Below, one piece after another: positions 38,364 through 47,357 of a DNA stretch of 64,000 bases (position 1 is the first letter of the stretch; every line of letters starts with the position of its first letter). The stretch is from contig NZ_AHCF03000003.1 in the NCBI RefSeq assembly GCF_000238275.3, positions 2,294,501 through 2,358,500 of the forward strand, written 5' to 3'. The DNA comes from Pseudoalteromonas undina. GTDB taxonomy: Bacteria > Pseudomonadota > Gammaproteobacteria > Enterobacterales > Alteromonadaceae. The position numbers and the translations under genes are program-made. The notes beneath the pieces were generated by a model, which made no database searches, had not been told where the DNA came from, and worked only from the letters and a program-made list of their open reading frames with translations.

Positions 38364-40283
38364 ATGATCCAAATCTCAGAAATAGAACTGCTTCGCGGTG
38401 GCAAAGCTTTATTAAAAAATGCATCGGCTACATTATTTCCAGAGCACAAAGTAGGCCTTGTTGGTGCCAATGGCTGTGGTAAGTCAACGCTATTTAGTTT
38501 ATTAAAGTCTGAGCTTTCGTTAGATGGCGGTAATTGCAGTATTCCTAAAGATTGGTCACTGGCCTCAGTAAAGCAAGAAACCCCCGCCCTTGAAATAAGC
38601 GCCATAGATTACGTACTGCAAGGCCACCCTGAATACTACGCACTAAGAATTGCGTTGCGTGAAGCCGAGCAAAATCACGATGGCGACACTCAAGCTAAAG
38701 TGCATATTCAGCTTGAAAACATTAAAGGCTATAGCATAGAAGCCAAGGCAGGTGAGCTGTTACATGGTTTAGGCTTTGCTAATAATCAAATAGAAAACCC
38801 GGTAAGTGCATTTTCGGGTGGTTGGCGCATGCGCTTAAACTTAGCCCAAGCGCTTATTCGCGATGCCGACTTACTGTTACTGGATGAGCCAACAAACCAC
38901 CTTGATTTAGATGCCGTGTATTGGCTCGAGCGTTTTTTACGTGCCTACACCGGCACGCTAGTACTTATTTCTCATGACCGTGAGTTTTTAGACGCTGTGG
39001 TCGATCAAATTTGGCATATAGATAAACAACTTATTAATGTGTACAAAGGTAACTACTCGCAGTTTGAACGCCAAAAAGCTGAGCGCCTATTGCAGCAGCA
39101 AGCCATGTTTGAAAAACAACAAGAACAAATAGCGCATCTTGAGCAGTTCATTACCCGCTTTAAAGCCAAAGCCAGTAAAGCCAAACAGGCACAAAGCCGT
39201 GTTAAAGCGCTAGAGCGCATGGAAAAACTTGCCCCAGCACATGCTGACTCGCCATTTGATTTTGAATTTGCTGAGCCAACCGCCCTGCCCAATCCGCTAA
39301 TGACACTCGACAAAGCCAAAGCCGGTTATGGCGATGTCACCATTTTAAACAGCATTAAGCTGAACTTAGTACCAGGCAGCCGTATTGCACTACTGGGTAG
39401 AAATGGCGCAGGTAAATCAACACTGATTAAATTACTATCAGGTGACTTACAACCTCAAGCAGGTGAAGTGTTTCAGCATCAAGGCTTAAACATTGGCTAC
39501 TTTGCGCAGCATCAACTGGAGTCTCTAGATTTAAAAGCCAGTGCCGTCACTCACCTGCAACGCTTAAACCCTAAAGCCAGCGAACAATCATTGCGTGACT
39601 TTTTAGGCGGTTTTGCCTTTGTAGGCGATAAAGCACTCGATCCTGTAGCTCCCTTTTCTGGCGGTGAAAAAGCCCGTTTAGTACTGGCTATGTTGGTTTA
39701 TCAAAAACCAAATTTACTACTACTCGATGAGCCAACCAACCACCTTGATTTAGAAATGCGCCACGCTTTAGTTATGGCATTACAAGGCTTTGAAGGCGCT
39801 ATGGTCACGGTATCGCATGATCGCCATATGCTTAAAAATACCGCCGATGAATTTTATTTAGTTGATAATGGCGAGGTCACCCAATTTGGCTACGACCTAG
39901 ATGCATATTATCAGTGGCTGCTTAATGCTAATAAAGAAGCCGCTAAAAACGACACCGACGAAGAGCCAAAAGCCCATTCACAAGTTAACCGTAAAGAGCA
40001 AAAGCGCTTAGAAGCCGAGTTTAGAAAAGCGATTCAGCCGCTGAAAAAGCAAATTGAAAAACTTGAAAAGCAATTAGATAAATTTGCTGCAGAACTAGCT
40101 GACGTTGAAGAGGCGCTAGGCGATAACACTCTCTATAACGACGAAAATAAAGGCAAGCTTAAAGAGTTAATTACTAAACAAGCCACACTTACGCCTAAGC
40201 TTAACGATGTTGAAGAAGAGCTACTTATGGCCCTTGAAGAAATGGAACAAAAAGAGCAGGCATTCGCCGATGAACTTGCTTAA
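38364..40283 (+). CDS. yheS: ABC-F family ATPase YheS
   Basis: A 639-residue soluble protein with two ABC cassettes and no membrane domain, of the ribosome-associated ABC-F type. Cassette 1: GANGCGKST, signature SGGWRMRLNLAQAL, DLLLLDEPTNHLDLDAV. Cassette 2: GRNGAGKST, SGGEKARLVLAML, NLLLLDEPTNHLDLEM. An arm/linker (about 230-310) and a charged C-terminal coiled coil (540-639) are present. Its stop overlaps the start of the next gene. Confidence 0.95.
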   Translation: MIQISEIELLRGGKALLKNASATLFPEHKVGLVGANGCGKSTLFSLLKSELSLDGGNCSIPKDWSLASVKQETPALEISAIDYVLQGHPEYYALRIALREAEQNHDGDTQAKVHIQLENIKGYSIEAKAGELLHGLGFANNQIENPVSAFSGGWRMRLNLAQALIRDADLLLLDEPTNHLDLDAVYWLERFLRAYTGTLVLISHDREFLDAVVDQIWHIDKQLINVYKGNYSQFERQKAERLLQQQAMFEKQQEQIAHLEQFITRFKAKASKAKQAQSRVKALERMEKLAPAHADSPFDFEFAEPTALPNPLMTLDKAKAGYGDVTILNSIKLNLVPGSRIALLGRNGAGKSTLIKLLSGDLQPQAGEVFQHQGLNIGYFAQHQLESLDLKASAVTHLQRLNPKASEQSLRDFLGGFAFVGDKALDPVAPFSGGEKARLVLAMLVYQKPNLLLLDEPTNHLDLEMRHALVMALQGFEGAMVTVSHDRHMLKNTADEFYLVDNGEVTQFGYDLDAYYQWLLNANKEAAKNDTDEEPKAHSQVNRKEQKRLEAEFRKAIQPLKKQIEKLEKQLDKFAAELADVEEALGDNTLYNDENKGKLKELITKQATLTPKLNDVEEELLMALEEMEQKEQAFADELA

Positions 40284-40686
40284 AAGCAACGATTTTTGGC
40301 AGTTTGCATGTAACCTTTATAGCAAAGGTGACATGCAAACGCGCCTGTTGGATTATCAAAACCAGCTAGGTAAAAACGTCAACCTATGCTTGTTGCTGTA
40401 TTACTTAGATTCTCTCAATCTAGCTATTAACCAAACACAGCTAAACAAGCTTGAACAATCAATTAGTGAGTTTGATAAGCTGGCATTGAAGCCTCTACGA
40501 GCCACACGTGCCTACTTAAAAGCCAATCAAGCCGAGATTACAGATTACGCCGCAATTCGAAAAGCACTTCTCGGTGCCGAGCTAAAATTAGAAAAGCAGC
40601 AACAAATAATATTGATTGATGAAGTTAATAGTATGAATTTAACACCTTGTGCAACGCCCAATAACAGCGATAAATATTTGTCATAA
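40270..40686 (+). CDS. TIGR02444-like protein
   Basis: A 138-residue soluble helical protein starting MNLLKSNDFWQFACNLYSKGDMQTRLLDYQNQLGKNVNLC, which matches the TIGR02444/DUF2390 family found beside yheS. I chose ATG at 40270, which overlaps the yheS stop by 14 bp, rather than an upstream frame that lies wholly within yheS. Function unknown; probably co-transcribed with yheS. Confidence 0.85.
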   Translation: MNLLKSNDFWQFACNLYSKGDMQTRLLDYQNQLGKNVNLCLLLYYLDSLNLAINQTQLNKLEQSISEFDKLALKPLRATRAYLKANQAEITDYAAIRKALLGAELKLEKQQQIILIDEVNSMNLTPCATPNNSDKYLS

Positions 40687-40783
40687 TTTTTCACTATTAA
40701 TTTCATCAGATCATAAAGCCATTTATATTATGAATATTAGCTCTTATATACATGGTTACTTTGGTTTACTTTTATACACCAAG

Positions 40784-41005
40784 CTATATATCTTTAGTTT
40801 TGTATTGAAATACCTCTTCTAAAGGTAAGTTAAAAACTAAAGAAATTTTAAAAGCCACCTCTAAAGTGGGTGAATATTTATTTGCCTCAATTGCCATTAC
40901 CGTTTGCCGCGTTACGCCAATAGCATCTGCTAACTGCTTTTGCGTCATTTCATCGCGTAAAAAGCGTAATGTTCGAATAGAGTTAGTTATTGCATACTCA
41001 CTCAT
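40784..41005 (-). CDS. XRE-family HTH regulator (73 aa)
   Basis: A minimal Cro/C1-type repressor: LRFLRDEMTQKQLADAIGVTRQTVMAIEANKYSPTLEVAFKISLVFNLPLEEVFQY, the whole protein being the HTH domain. I chose ATG at 41005 (GGGTGA site), 8-bp overlap with the upstream membrane gene; a GTG at 41014 is possible. Small XRE regulators paired with a membrane protein are common and usually autoregulatory. Confidence 0.88.
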   Translation of the reverse strand: MSEYAITNSIRTLRFLRDEMTQKQLADAIGVTRQTVMAIEANKYSPTLEVAFKISLVFNLPLEEVFQYKTKDI

Positions 41006-41498
41006 AGATATCACCCGTTCTGCCTTTATAAAGCTGCGCTATGTAATTGACTATTTCGGCAATCAAAAAAGCGCCTACCATGATATGCATTGGTAAATAT
41101 GGAATATTATATTCGATAGCTGGGCCCCAGTTATTAGCTTCAATTTGATATTGAAAAATAGCAACACAAATTCCCGCCTGTAAGATTATGGCCTTGTATT
41201 TATAACCCACTAAATTTATTTGCTTTTCTCTCACATCAGGTGGCTGATTTAATTCATTATCACTGATAAATGTAAGTAATAAATAGCTCAATACTATAAG
41301 TATCACAGAATAAATTAACACCTGTAGCAATAAGCCAGATAACCAAGAAACAGAACTAAGCTGCTGCGTACTCGCATTCATTAGGCTGTTTACATAAAAG
41401 TAAGATATGTACACGCTTACTAGTAAATCGATACTCAGCGTCAGTTCTCTAAAACTTATGCTTTGTAAAAGTTCTTTAAAGTGCTCTGAACGAGTCAT
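40998..41498 (-). CDS. Four-helix membrane protein paired with the XRE regulator
   Basis: A 166-residue inner-membrane protein with four hydrophobic segments (about 20-40, 50-80, 100-118, 132-152). It has no recognisable catalytic motif; the closest type in memory is the DUF2975/DUF3796-like proteins that accompany small XRE regulators. The pair overlaps (ATGAGTGA) and is inserted between yheS/TIGR02444 and yheT, which are usually nearer each other. Function unknown. Confidence 0.75.
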   Translation of the reverse strand: MTRSEHFKELLQSISFRELTLSIDLLVSVYISYFYVNSLMNASTQQLSSVSWLSGLLLQVLIYSVILIVLSYLLLTFISDNELNQPPDVREKQINLVGYKYKAIILQAGICVAIFQYQIEANNWGPAIEYNIPYLPMHIMVGAFLIAEIVNYIAQLYKGRTGDIYE

Positions 41499-41710
41499 AT
41501 AAAGCTAACTCCAAGTAAAATATTTTTGACTTTTAAACTATAAGTTCACTTTTTATCCATGTCAAATATATTTAACACCAGGTTTATTTTATTTAACCTA
41601 AAACAAAGCAACGGTTATTCAAAGCTGAACTTTGCTGACCATCTTTATTATAAAAGTGATTAAAAAATCGCAGATAATTTACTAAAAAGTGCAAAATCGA
41701 CTTAACTTTA

Positions 41711-41748
41711 TTGATCAAAATCAACATCTGCATTGCCCATTTTATAAT
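41711..41748 (+). promoter_or_regulatory. FNR-type box and promoter of the DUF3149 gene
   Basis: TTGATCAAAATCAA (41711-41724) is a perfect TTGAT-N4-ATCAA FNR/Anr site, and TATAAT (41743-41748) follows 18 bp later. If TATAAT is the -10 box, the box centre is near -37.5, a few bases off the ideal class II spot. A second inverted repeat TTGAT-N9-ATCAA lies at 41761-41779. The rest of 41499-41828 shows nothing else. Confidence 0.65.
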
Positions 41749-41828
41749 CTGTAAAATAGCTTGATCTGGATCATATCAAGTACCACTGAGCCAGCCTATG
41801 ATTACCTAATAGACATCAGGAGGCAATT

Positions 41829-41975
41829 ATGGACGTATTCTTTAGAGATTTTTTTAGCGACCCAGTACTATTTTTATCATTTGGATTTTTAGGCGTCGTT
41901 ATTAGTTTATGCCTTTTCTTTGTGTATTTTTTCATGAAAAAAGTACACGATGCAGATATTAAAGAACAGCATTAA
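41829..41975 (+). CDS. DUF3149-like 48-residue membrane micro-protein
   Basis: The small frame starts at ATG 41829 behind AGGAGG and encodes 48 residues: MDVFFRDFFSDPVLFLSFG, one membrane helix (about 13-36) and a KKVHDADIKEQH tail. It resembles the DUF3149 single-span proteins, whose function is unknown. It has its own FNR-type promoter and terminator, so it is a single-gene transcript probably made at low oxygen (inference). Confidence 0.8.
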   Translation: MDVFFRDFFSDPVLFLSFGFLGVVISLCLFFVYFFMKKVHDADIKEQH

Positions 41976-41986
41976 GCACGACGCAC

Positions 41987-42022
41987 AAAGCGCCTTATTA
42001 GTTTACTGATTAGGCGCTTTTT
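41987..42022 (+). terminator. Terminator of the DUF3149 gene
   Basis: AAAGCGCCT ... AGGCGCTTT followed by TTATTTTT, 11 bp after the stop, ahead of yheT. Confidence 0.8.
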
Positions 42023-42086
42023 ATTTTTAAATATAAAAAATTTGCTACACTAGCGCTTCGTTAATTGCAAAGTGCGTAGTACAGAC

Positions 42087-43073
42087 ATGATCCCTAAGTT
42101 CAAACCCGCATGGTGGATGACCAACCGACACGTTCAAACCATAATACCGCGTTTTTTCCGCCCTTTTCATCATACTCGCTACGAACTTGCGCAACTTGAT
42201 ACGCCCGACGGAGACTTTATTGAGCTTGCTTGGTCACTCCCGCATAACGAAAAAGCACCACTCGCAGTGGTACTTCATGGACTTGAAGGCAATATCAACA
42301 GTTTTTATGCCAAAGGCATGATGAAGGCATTAAAAAAGCAAGGCTTTGCTGTCGTATTGATGCACTTTAGAAACTGCTCAACCGAAGTAAACCGCTTACC
42401 AAGAGCCTACCATAGTGGCGACACCGCCGATTTAGCTTTTTTTATAAATCATTTAAAACAACAGTTTCCAAATCGCCCTATTGTAGCGGTGGGTTTTTCA
42501 TTGGGTGGTAATGTACTGGCTAAGTATTTAGGCGAAGAAAACATTCACTGCCCGCTTAACGCAGCTGCCGTGATATCTGCGCCCTATGATTTATCATCAT
42601 CTAGTGATGTTATTCGTAAAAGCTTAGGTAAAATTTATCAAAAATATTTGCTCGATCGAATGAAAAAGTCGATGCAACGTAAATTACCGCAAATTAAACA
42701 ACAGATACCGATCACCACTGATCAATTAATGGAAATTGACGATTTATTAGAGTTCGATAACCAGCTTACAGCACCGTTGCATGGCTTTGAGAATGCACAC
42801 GATTACTACAAAAAAGCCAGTGCGATGCCCTACTTAAAAGATATTGCGACACCTACACTAATTATTCATGCCAAAGACGACCCTATGCTGTCGATTAAAG
42901 CGGTTCCAAGTAGTCAGGATGTAAGTGAGCATGTTACGCTGCGTATCTCTGAAAAAGGCGGCCACGTTGGCTTTATTAGCGGTAACAATCCACTCAAGCC
43001 CGTGTATTGGCTAGAGCAAGTAGTGCCTGACTATTTTAAGCAATGTGTATTTAATAACACTGATAATGAGTGA
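42087..43073 (+). CDS. yheT: YheT family alpha/beta hydrolase
   Basis: A 328-residue hydrolase of the YheT/ABHD1-3 group. [21 protein letters not shown] is the family start, [18 protein letters not shown] the oxyanion-side motif, [17 protein letters not shown] holds the nucleophile Ser, and the Asp (HAKDDPML) and His (EKGGHVGF) complete the triad. The substrate is not established. Start ATG 42087 is preferred over GTG 42072. Pairs with yheU as in E. coli. Confidence 0.92.
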   Translation: MIPKFKPAWWMTNRHVQTIIPRFFRPFHHTRYELAQLDTPDGDFIELAWSLPHNEKAPLAVVLHGLEGNINSFYAKGMMKALKKQGFAVVLMHFRNCSTEVNRLPRAYHSGDTADLAFFINHLKQQFPNRPIVAVGFSLGGNVLAKYLGEENIHCPLNAAAVISAPYDLSSSSDVIRKSLGKIYQKYLLDRMKKSMQRKLPQIKQQIPITTDQLMEIDDLLEFDNQLTAPLHGFENAHDYYKKASAMPYLKDIATPTLIIHAKDDPMLSIKAVPSSQDVSEHVTLRISEKGGHVGFISGNNPLKPVYWLEQVVPDYFKQCVFNNTDNE

Positions 43074-43075
43074 CT

Positions 43076-43324
43076 ATGATTATTCCTTTTGAACAACTTG
43101 ATAAAGACACACTGTACAACCTAATTGAAAGCTATGTACTGCGTGAAGGCACAGATTATGGCGAACAAGAATTCAGTATTGAAAGTAAAGTGGCGCAAGT
43201 AAATCAGCAATTAAAAAGCGGCGAAGCTATGGTGTTTTTCTCTGAACTGCACGAATCGGTCACCATAATCTCGAAAAACGAATTCAAAGCTATGCAAAGT
43301 GAAGAGCAACATTTGCAACAATAG
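43076..43324 (+). CDS. yheU: YheU family protein
   Basis: An 82-residue protein starting [29 protein letters not shown], very like E. coli YheU ([16 protein letters not shown]), with [17 protein letters not shown] chose ATG at 43076 from that match. Two bases after the yheT stop; the pair is an operon. Function unknown. Confidence 0.93.
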   Translation: MIIPFEQLDKDTLYNLIESYVLREGTDYGEQEFSIESKVAQVNQQLKSGEAMVFFSELHESVTIISKNEFKAMQSEEQHLQQ

Positions 43325-44056
43325 CTATAGATTAAAGCTTAATTGTTGCTTTAACTTACTTGCTTGACGACGAGATATTTCAACTTGTGCACCATTACGG
43401 AGCTTTGCCAAAAGCCCATAATTTATAGTTTCTTCAAGTTCCATTATCGCGTCTAGTCGTATTATGTCACTGCGGCTTGCTCGTAAAAAGTAATCTGGAT
43501 TTAAGCGAGCTTCAATTTTAGTTAAAGAGCTATGAATATAGGCCTTCCCGAAAGCAGTATAAATCGCTGCATGATTACCAATACTTTCAAACCTTAAAAT
43601 GTCTGCCAATTGGATAATTTTCATGTTCTCAGAAAATTTAACCATCAATTTAAAGTTATCTTCTAAGTAACTAATAGGGCGCTGTGTCAGTTGCCCTTCC
43701 AACTTTTCTAAGGTGCCTTCTAAACGCTCTTTTACAATAGGCTTTAGTAAATAATCAACGGCATTAAGGCTAAAGGCATCTACAGCAAACTCGTTATACG
43801 CTGTGCAAAATATTATATTAGTCTCACCTGCTAGCTGCTCCGCAAGTTCAATACCTGTGCCGCCCGGCATTTCAATATCAAGAAAAACAACATCAGGCTT
43901 ATGCTTTTTTATTAATTCATAAGCATGGCAAATATTTTCAGCCTCATCAATTATATCTATGTGCTTATAAGGCTTTAATAACCGAGCTAACTCATTTCGA
44001 GCAAGTAGCTCATCATCGACTATTAATGCTGTTATGGTCGGCTTATTATGTTGCAT
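43325..44056 (-). CDS. LytTR-family response regulator
   Basis: A 243-residue regulator. Receiver domain: IVDDELLARNELARLL, phospho-Asp in VVFLDIEMPGGTG, K in LLKPIV. The LytTR DNA-binding domain (about 145-240) has ILRFESIGNHAAIYT and FLRASRSDIIRLDAI. I chose ATG at 44056, an 11-bp overlap with the kinase gene; longer frames lie within the kinase. Of the AlgR/LytR/YpdB class, which binds paired direct repeats. Confidence 0.92.
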   Translation of the reverse strand: MQHNKPTITALIVDDELLARNELARLLKPYKHIDIIDEAENICHAYELIKKHKPDVVFLDIEMPGGTGIELAEQLAGETNIIFCTAYNEFAVDAFSLNAVDYLLKPIVKERLEGTLEKLEGQLTQRPISYLEDNFKLMVKFSENMKIIQLADILRFESIGNHAAIYTAFGKAYIHSSLTKIEARLNPDYFLRASRSDIIRLDAIMELEETINYGLLAKLRNGAQVEISRRQASKLKQQLSFNL

Positions 44057-45104
44057 AGGGCACCTCCAAAGTTGCATTAAACTGTCCGCTCTGTTTTTTA
44101 ATGAGCAACTTACCATGTTGTGCAAACATCAGCTCAAGTCTTGATTGAATATTCTGTAACCCCAATTTGGTGCCGGACTTAAGTTTCGTTTCATCAAAAG
44201 GGTTATTCACTGTAATCGTGACTGTTTCCCCTGTTCTTACTACATCTACTTTTATTTCTCCACCCTCTACTAAATGGGCAATGCCGTGCTTTGTCGCGTT
44301 TTCGATTAAAGTTAATAAAGCCATACTCGGTAATACGACTTTTTTTAACGCGTCATCACACTGCATTGTGACTAAAAGCCGTTTACCAAACCGTACTTTT
44401 TCAATCGCCAAATAATGTTCGCATACCGTCCACTCTTGTTCAAAATTGACGTGGGTTTGTAAATCTGTGGTGAGGTTATATCTAAATAGCTCAGAAAGCT
44501 GGGTAACAATATCAGCGGCTTTATCTTGATCTTGGTAAATCATGCCACGAATTGAGTTTAAGGTATTGAATAAAAAATGAGGATTGATTTGGCTTTTAAG
44601 GTTTTCAAGTTGCTGCTCTTTCAGCTGACTCATAATAAGTTTTTTTTCTCTTCGCGATACTACCGCTAAGTAACAACCACTCCATATTAAACTCATTACT
44701 AACGCATTAAAAAAGCTTGAGAACACTCCGGTAAACTGTTGCTCATTTAAATCTACCGTTGCTTCTCCATATATTTGTATGCTCATACTCGAAGCGCTCT
44801 CAGGTAAAATGAAAGGCGTAAAATAACCTACATTCAGAGTCTGTATTAATGCTAACGGAATAGATAACACACTTAGCAAAAAAATATTGAGTCGTGCTAT
44901 TTTTAACTTACCACACAACCGGTTACCTAAGGTGTAAAGGATAAAATGGGTCAATAACACAAATACAGATGCATGTGAGACAGTTCTTAAAAGCAAATTA
45001 GCATGGTGCTCTGATGCTGTATTTAATATCGCAACTCCTAAGCTATAGTTTATAAGCACAATACAAGTAAAAACCAACAACTGGCAATACCAATAACTTC
45101 GCAT
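44046..45104 (-). CDS. LytS-type (HPK8) sensor histidine kinase
   Basis: A 352-residue membrane kinase. It has four predicted helices in the first 165 residues and a periplasmic loop with NESASSMSIQIYGEATVDLNEQ-type sequence. The His-kinase box is LKSQINPHFLFNTLNSIRGMIYQ (the His in NPHFLFN), and the ATPase has LLTLIENATKHG and LGLQNIQSRL. ATG at 45104 has AAAGGAG. It is transcribed ahead of its overlapping regulator. Signal unknown. Confidence 0.9.
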   Translation of the reverse strand: MRSYWYCQLLVFTCIVLINYSLGVAILNTASEHHANLLLRTVSHASVFVLLTHFILYTLGNRLCGKLKIARLNIFLLSVLSIPLALIQTLNVGYFTPFILPESASSMSIQIYGEATVDLNEQQFTGVFSSFFNALVMSLIWSGCYLAVVSRREKKLIMSQLKEQQLENLKSQINPHFLFNTLNSIRGMIYQDQDKAADIVTQLSELFRYNLTTDLQTHVNFEQEWTVCEHYLAIEKVRFGKRLLVTMQCDDALKKVVLPSMALLTLIENATKHGIAHLVEGGEIKVDVVRTGETVTITVNNPFDETKLKSGTKLGLQNIQSRLELMFAQHGKLLIKKQSGQFNATLEVPYAT

Positions 45105-45160
45105 GGGTACACTCCTTTGATAATACAGAGCATTGTACCCAAGACCGATTAAGTTACTAC

Positions 45161-45802
45161 TCAAAATTTTGATACCACAGTAAAAAACAGTGATTGATTA
45201 TTGCCAACACTTAGGTAACCTGCGCTAAATAAGGCATATTTGGCTTTCGTTGTTTCCAGTGCGAACTTATAACCAGTCTCACTTTTTAACGCATCGCGAT
45301 GCTCTAGTGCTGTATTCAGCACAAAATCCTTATAAAAATTATATTTGCCACCCACACGAGTTATATCAAATGTTTGAGAACCTACGTGATTATTAATATC
45401 GAGTTGCTGCTTCATTAATGCACTTTCAATATAAAAATGTGCTTTGTCTGAATATGCCCAATTAACCCCTAGAGTGATTTCGGTTTGAGTTAAATTAGCT
45501 TTATCACCATCCTTATTTATTTGATGCTGTAAGCGCCCATAAAGATCAACCTTACCATTGAGCTGATCTTTTGAAAGTTTGCCTAATGAAGCTTGGTAAT
45601 TAATGCCAACACCTTTCCCATCAAACACGTCTTTAATTTTGGCTGTTTGAAAGTCAACAGAAAAACCCTCATGGAATTGAAGCACTGAATCGGTTTCATC
45701 TATTTCATCTGCGTAACTGATTGATGAAAAAACCAATAATAATGTTGCTAAAATTGGTTTAAAAGATAGTTTGCCTGGCTGATTTTTTATAGTAATTTGC
45801 AT
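45161..45802 (-). CDS. Predicted outer-membrane beta-barrel protein
   Basis: A 213-residue exported protein with an N-terminal signal ending near SSISYADE. A repeated amphipathic strand pattern follows (GVGINYQASLG, GKVDLYGRLQHQ, TEITLGVNWAYS, HFYIESALMKQ, GGKYNFYKDFVLNTALEHR, YALFSAGYLSVG), and the terminal Phe (FFTVVSKF) is typical of Omp assembly signals. About eight strands fit its size. It lies 56 bp before the LytS/LytR pair and may be co-transcribed with it. Function unknown. Confidence 0.7.
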   Translation of the reverse strand: MQITIKNQPGKLSFKPILATLLLVFSSISYADEIDETDSVLQFHEGFSVDFQTAKIKDVFDGKGVGINYQASLGKLSKDQLNGKVDLYGRLQHQINKDGDKANLTQTEITLGVNWAYSDKAHFYIESALMKQQLDINNHVGSQTFDITRVGGKYNFYKDFVLNTALEHRDALKSETGYKFALETTKAKYALFSAGYLSVGNNQSLFFTVVSKF

Positions 45803-45995
45803 AGTTATGTCCCTTAAATTGCAGTACGCCTTAGACGCATACTGAGTCTTTGTTGACTAGGACTATAACGATTACATTTGATACCGAAGGGTAATAAGTG
45901 ATTAATGGCTAAAAAAGAGGATAAACGGATAGTAGGCAGGACGAATCAATTGTTGTTACAATCATTAGCATTATTATAATAAAATAGGTAAGAAC

Positions 45996-47183
45996 ATGAA
46001 ATTACGTTTAGCACTTAGCGCCATTGCACTAACCGTTGCTGGAGCACAAGCAACGACGGCCCCCCCTTCAGATAAAGCAATCAAGCTTGCTCACGATACC
46101 ATTTTAATCGACACCCACATTGATGTGCCTTACCGCATTCATGATAAATGGGCGGATGTAACTAAAGCCACTGATGGCGGCGATTTTGATTACCCTCGTG
46201 CAGTAAAAGGCGGTTTAAACGCGCCATTTATGTCGATTTATATTCCTGCTCATTTAGAGTTTGAAGGCAAAGGAAAAAGCTTTCAATTAGCGAATCAATT
46301 AATTGATGGTATGGAAGCGATTGCGTTTCGTGCTCCAGATAAGTTTGCCATTGCCAGCTCAACAAGCGATATAGAAGCACAATTTACGCAAGGTAAAATG
46401 TCGATTGCCATGGGTATGGAAAACGGATCGCCTATCGAGGGCGAAATGAAAAACCTACAACACTTTTTTGATCGTGGCGTGCGTTACATCACCCTAGCTC
46501 ACTCGCAAAGCAATCATATTTCTGACTCATCATACGATATTCGTCGCAAGTGGAAAGGCTTAAGCCCATTCGGTAAAGAGCTAGTAAAAGAGATGAATAA
46601 CATCGGCATGCTGATTGATGTATCGCATATTTCGGATGATGCATTTTATCAAGTAATGGAGTTGTCTAACACACCCGTTATTGCATCACACTCTTCACTA
46701 CGTAAATATACGCCTGGTTTTGAGCGTAATATGAATGACGACATGCTGTTAGCCCTTAAGAAGAACGGTGGTGTGATTCAAATTAACTTTGGCTCAAGTT
46801 TTGTTACTTCAAAAGCCGGAAGTTGGTACGATCAATTCAAAAGTAAAAAGCAAACAATTACTGAAGAAGGCAAAAAAGTAGCTAAAGATTTTGATGCTAT
46901 GTACCGCGCTAAAAATCCATTTCCATTTGCTAGCCTTGAGCAAGTGCTTGATCATATTGATCACGTTGTGAAGCTAATTGGTATCGATCATGTTGGTATT
47001 GGCTCTGATTACGACGGTGTAGGTGACTCACTGCCTATCGGCTTAAAGGATGTATCTAGCTACCCTAACCTAGTTCAAGGTTTGATAGACAGAGGTTACA
47101 GTGATACCGATATTAAAAAGATTTTAAGCGGCAATACACTAAGAGTGTGGAAGCAAGCTGAGCAATACGCAAAATCGCATTAA
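45996..47183 (+). CDS. M19 (renal-type) membrane dipeptidase
   Basis: A 395-residue zinc dipeptidase with a signal peptide (MKLRLALSAIALTVAGAQA). First metal ligands H41 and D43 in LIDTHIDVPYRI; bridging Glu in MGMENGSPIEG; further His in TLAHSQSNHISDSSY and VIASHSSLRKY; HVGIGSDYDGV near the end. It cleaves dipeptides, with possible D-residue tolerance, in the periplasm. Complete and single. Confidence 0.92.
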   Translation: MKLRLALSAIALTVAGAQATTAPPSDKAIKLAHDTILIDTHIDVPYRIHDKWADVTKATDGGDFDYPRAVKGGLNAPFMSIYIPAHLEFEGKGKSFQLANQLIDGMEAIAFRAPDKFAIASSTSDIEAQFTQGKMSIAMGMENGSPIEGEMKNLQHFFDRGVRYITLAHSQSNHISDSSYDIRRKWKGLSPFGKELVKEMNNIGMLIDVSHISDDAFYQVMELSNTPVIASHSSLRKYTPGFERNMNDDMLLALKKNGGVIQINFGSSFVTSKAGSWYDQFKSKKQTITEEGKKVAKDFDAMYRAKNPFPFASLEQVLDHIDHVVKLIGIDHVGIGSDYDGVGDSLPIGLKDVSSYPNLVQGLIDRGYSDTDIKKILSGNTLRVWKQAEQYAKSH

Positions 47184-47190
47184 GCTTTAC

Positions 47191-47212
47191 GCGCTAGGCT
47201 TAGGTCTAGCGC
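47191..47212 (+). terminator. Possible terminator after the dipeptidase
   Basis: GCGCTAG-GCTTAGGT-CTAGCGC perfect 7-bp stem, 7 bp after the stop; only TTATAG follows, so the T tract is weak. Confidence 0.4.
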
Positions 47213-47357
47213 TTATAGCCAATTTAAACACCGTATTTCGCCACTCACGCCCCGCCTTCTTAATTAACTTGTATATTTCATCCTCATTTAACACTTTTTT
47301 TAACAGACTTATATTTCGAAAACAGATAAATTACCCATTTTAGAGGCAGATTATTTT

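Noticed and set aside
40207..40270. Start of the TIGR02444-like gene inside yheS
   Set aside because: That extension only re-reads yheS in another frame; ATG at 40270 matches the family start.
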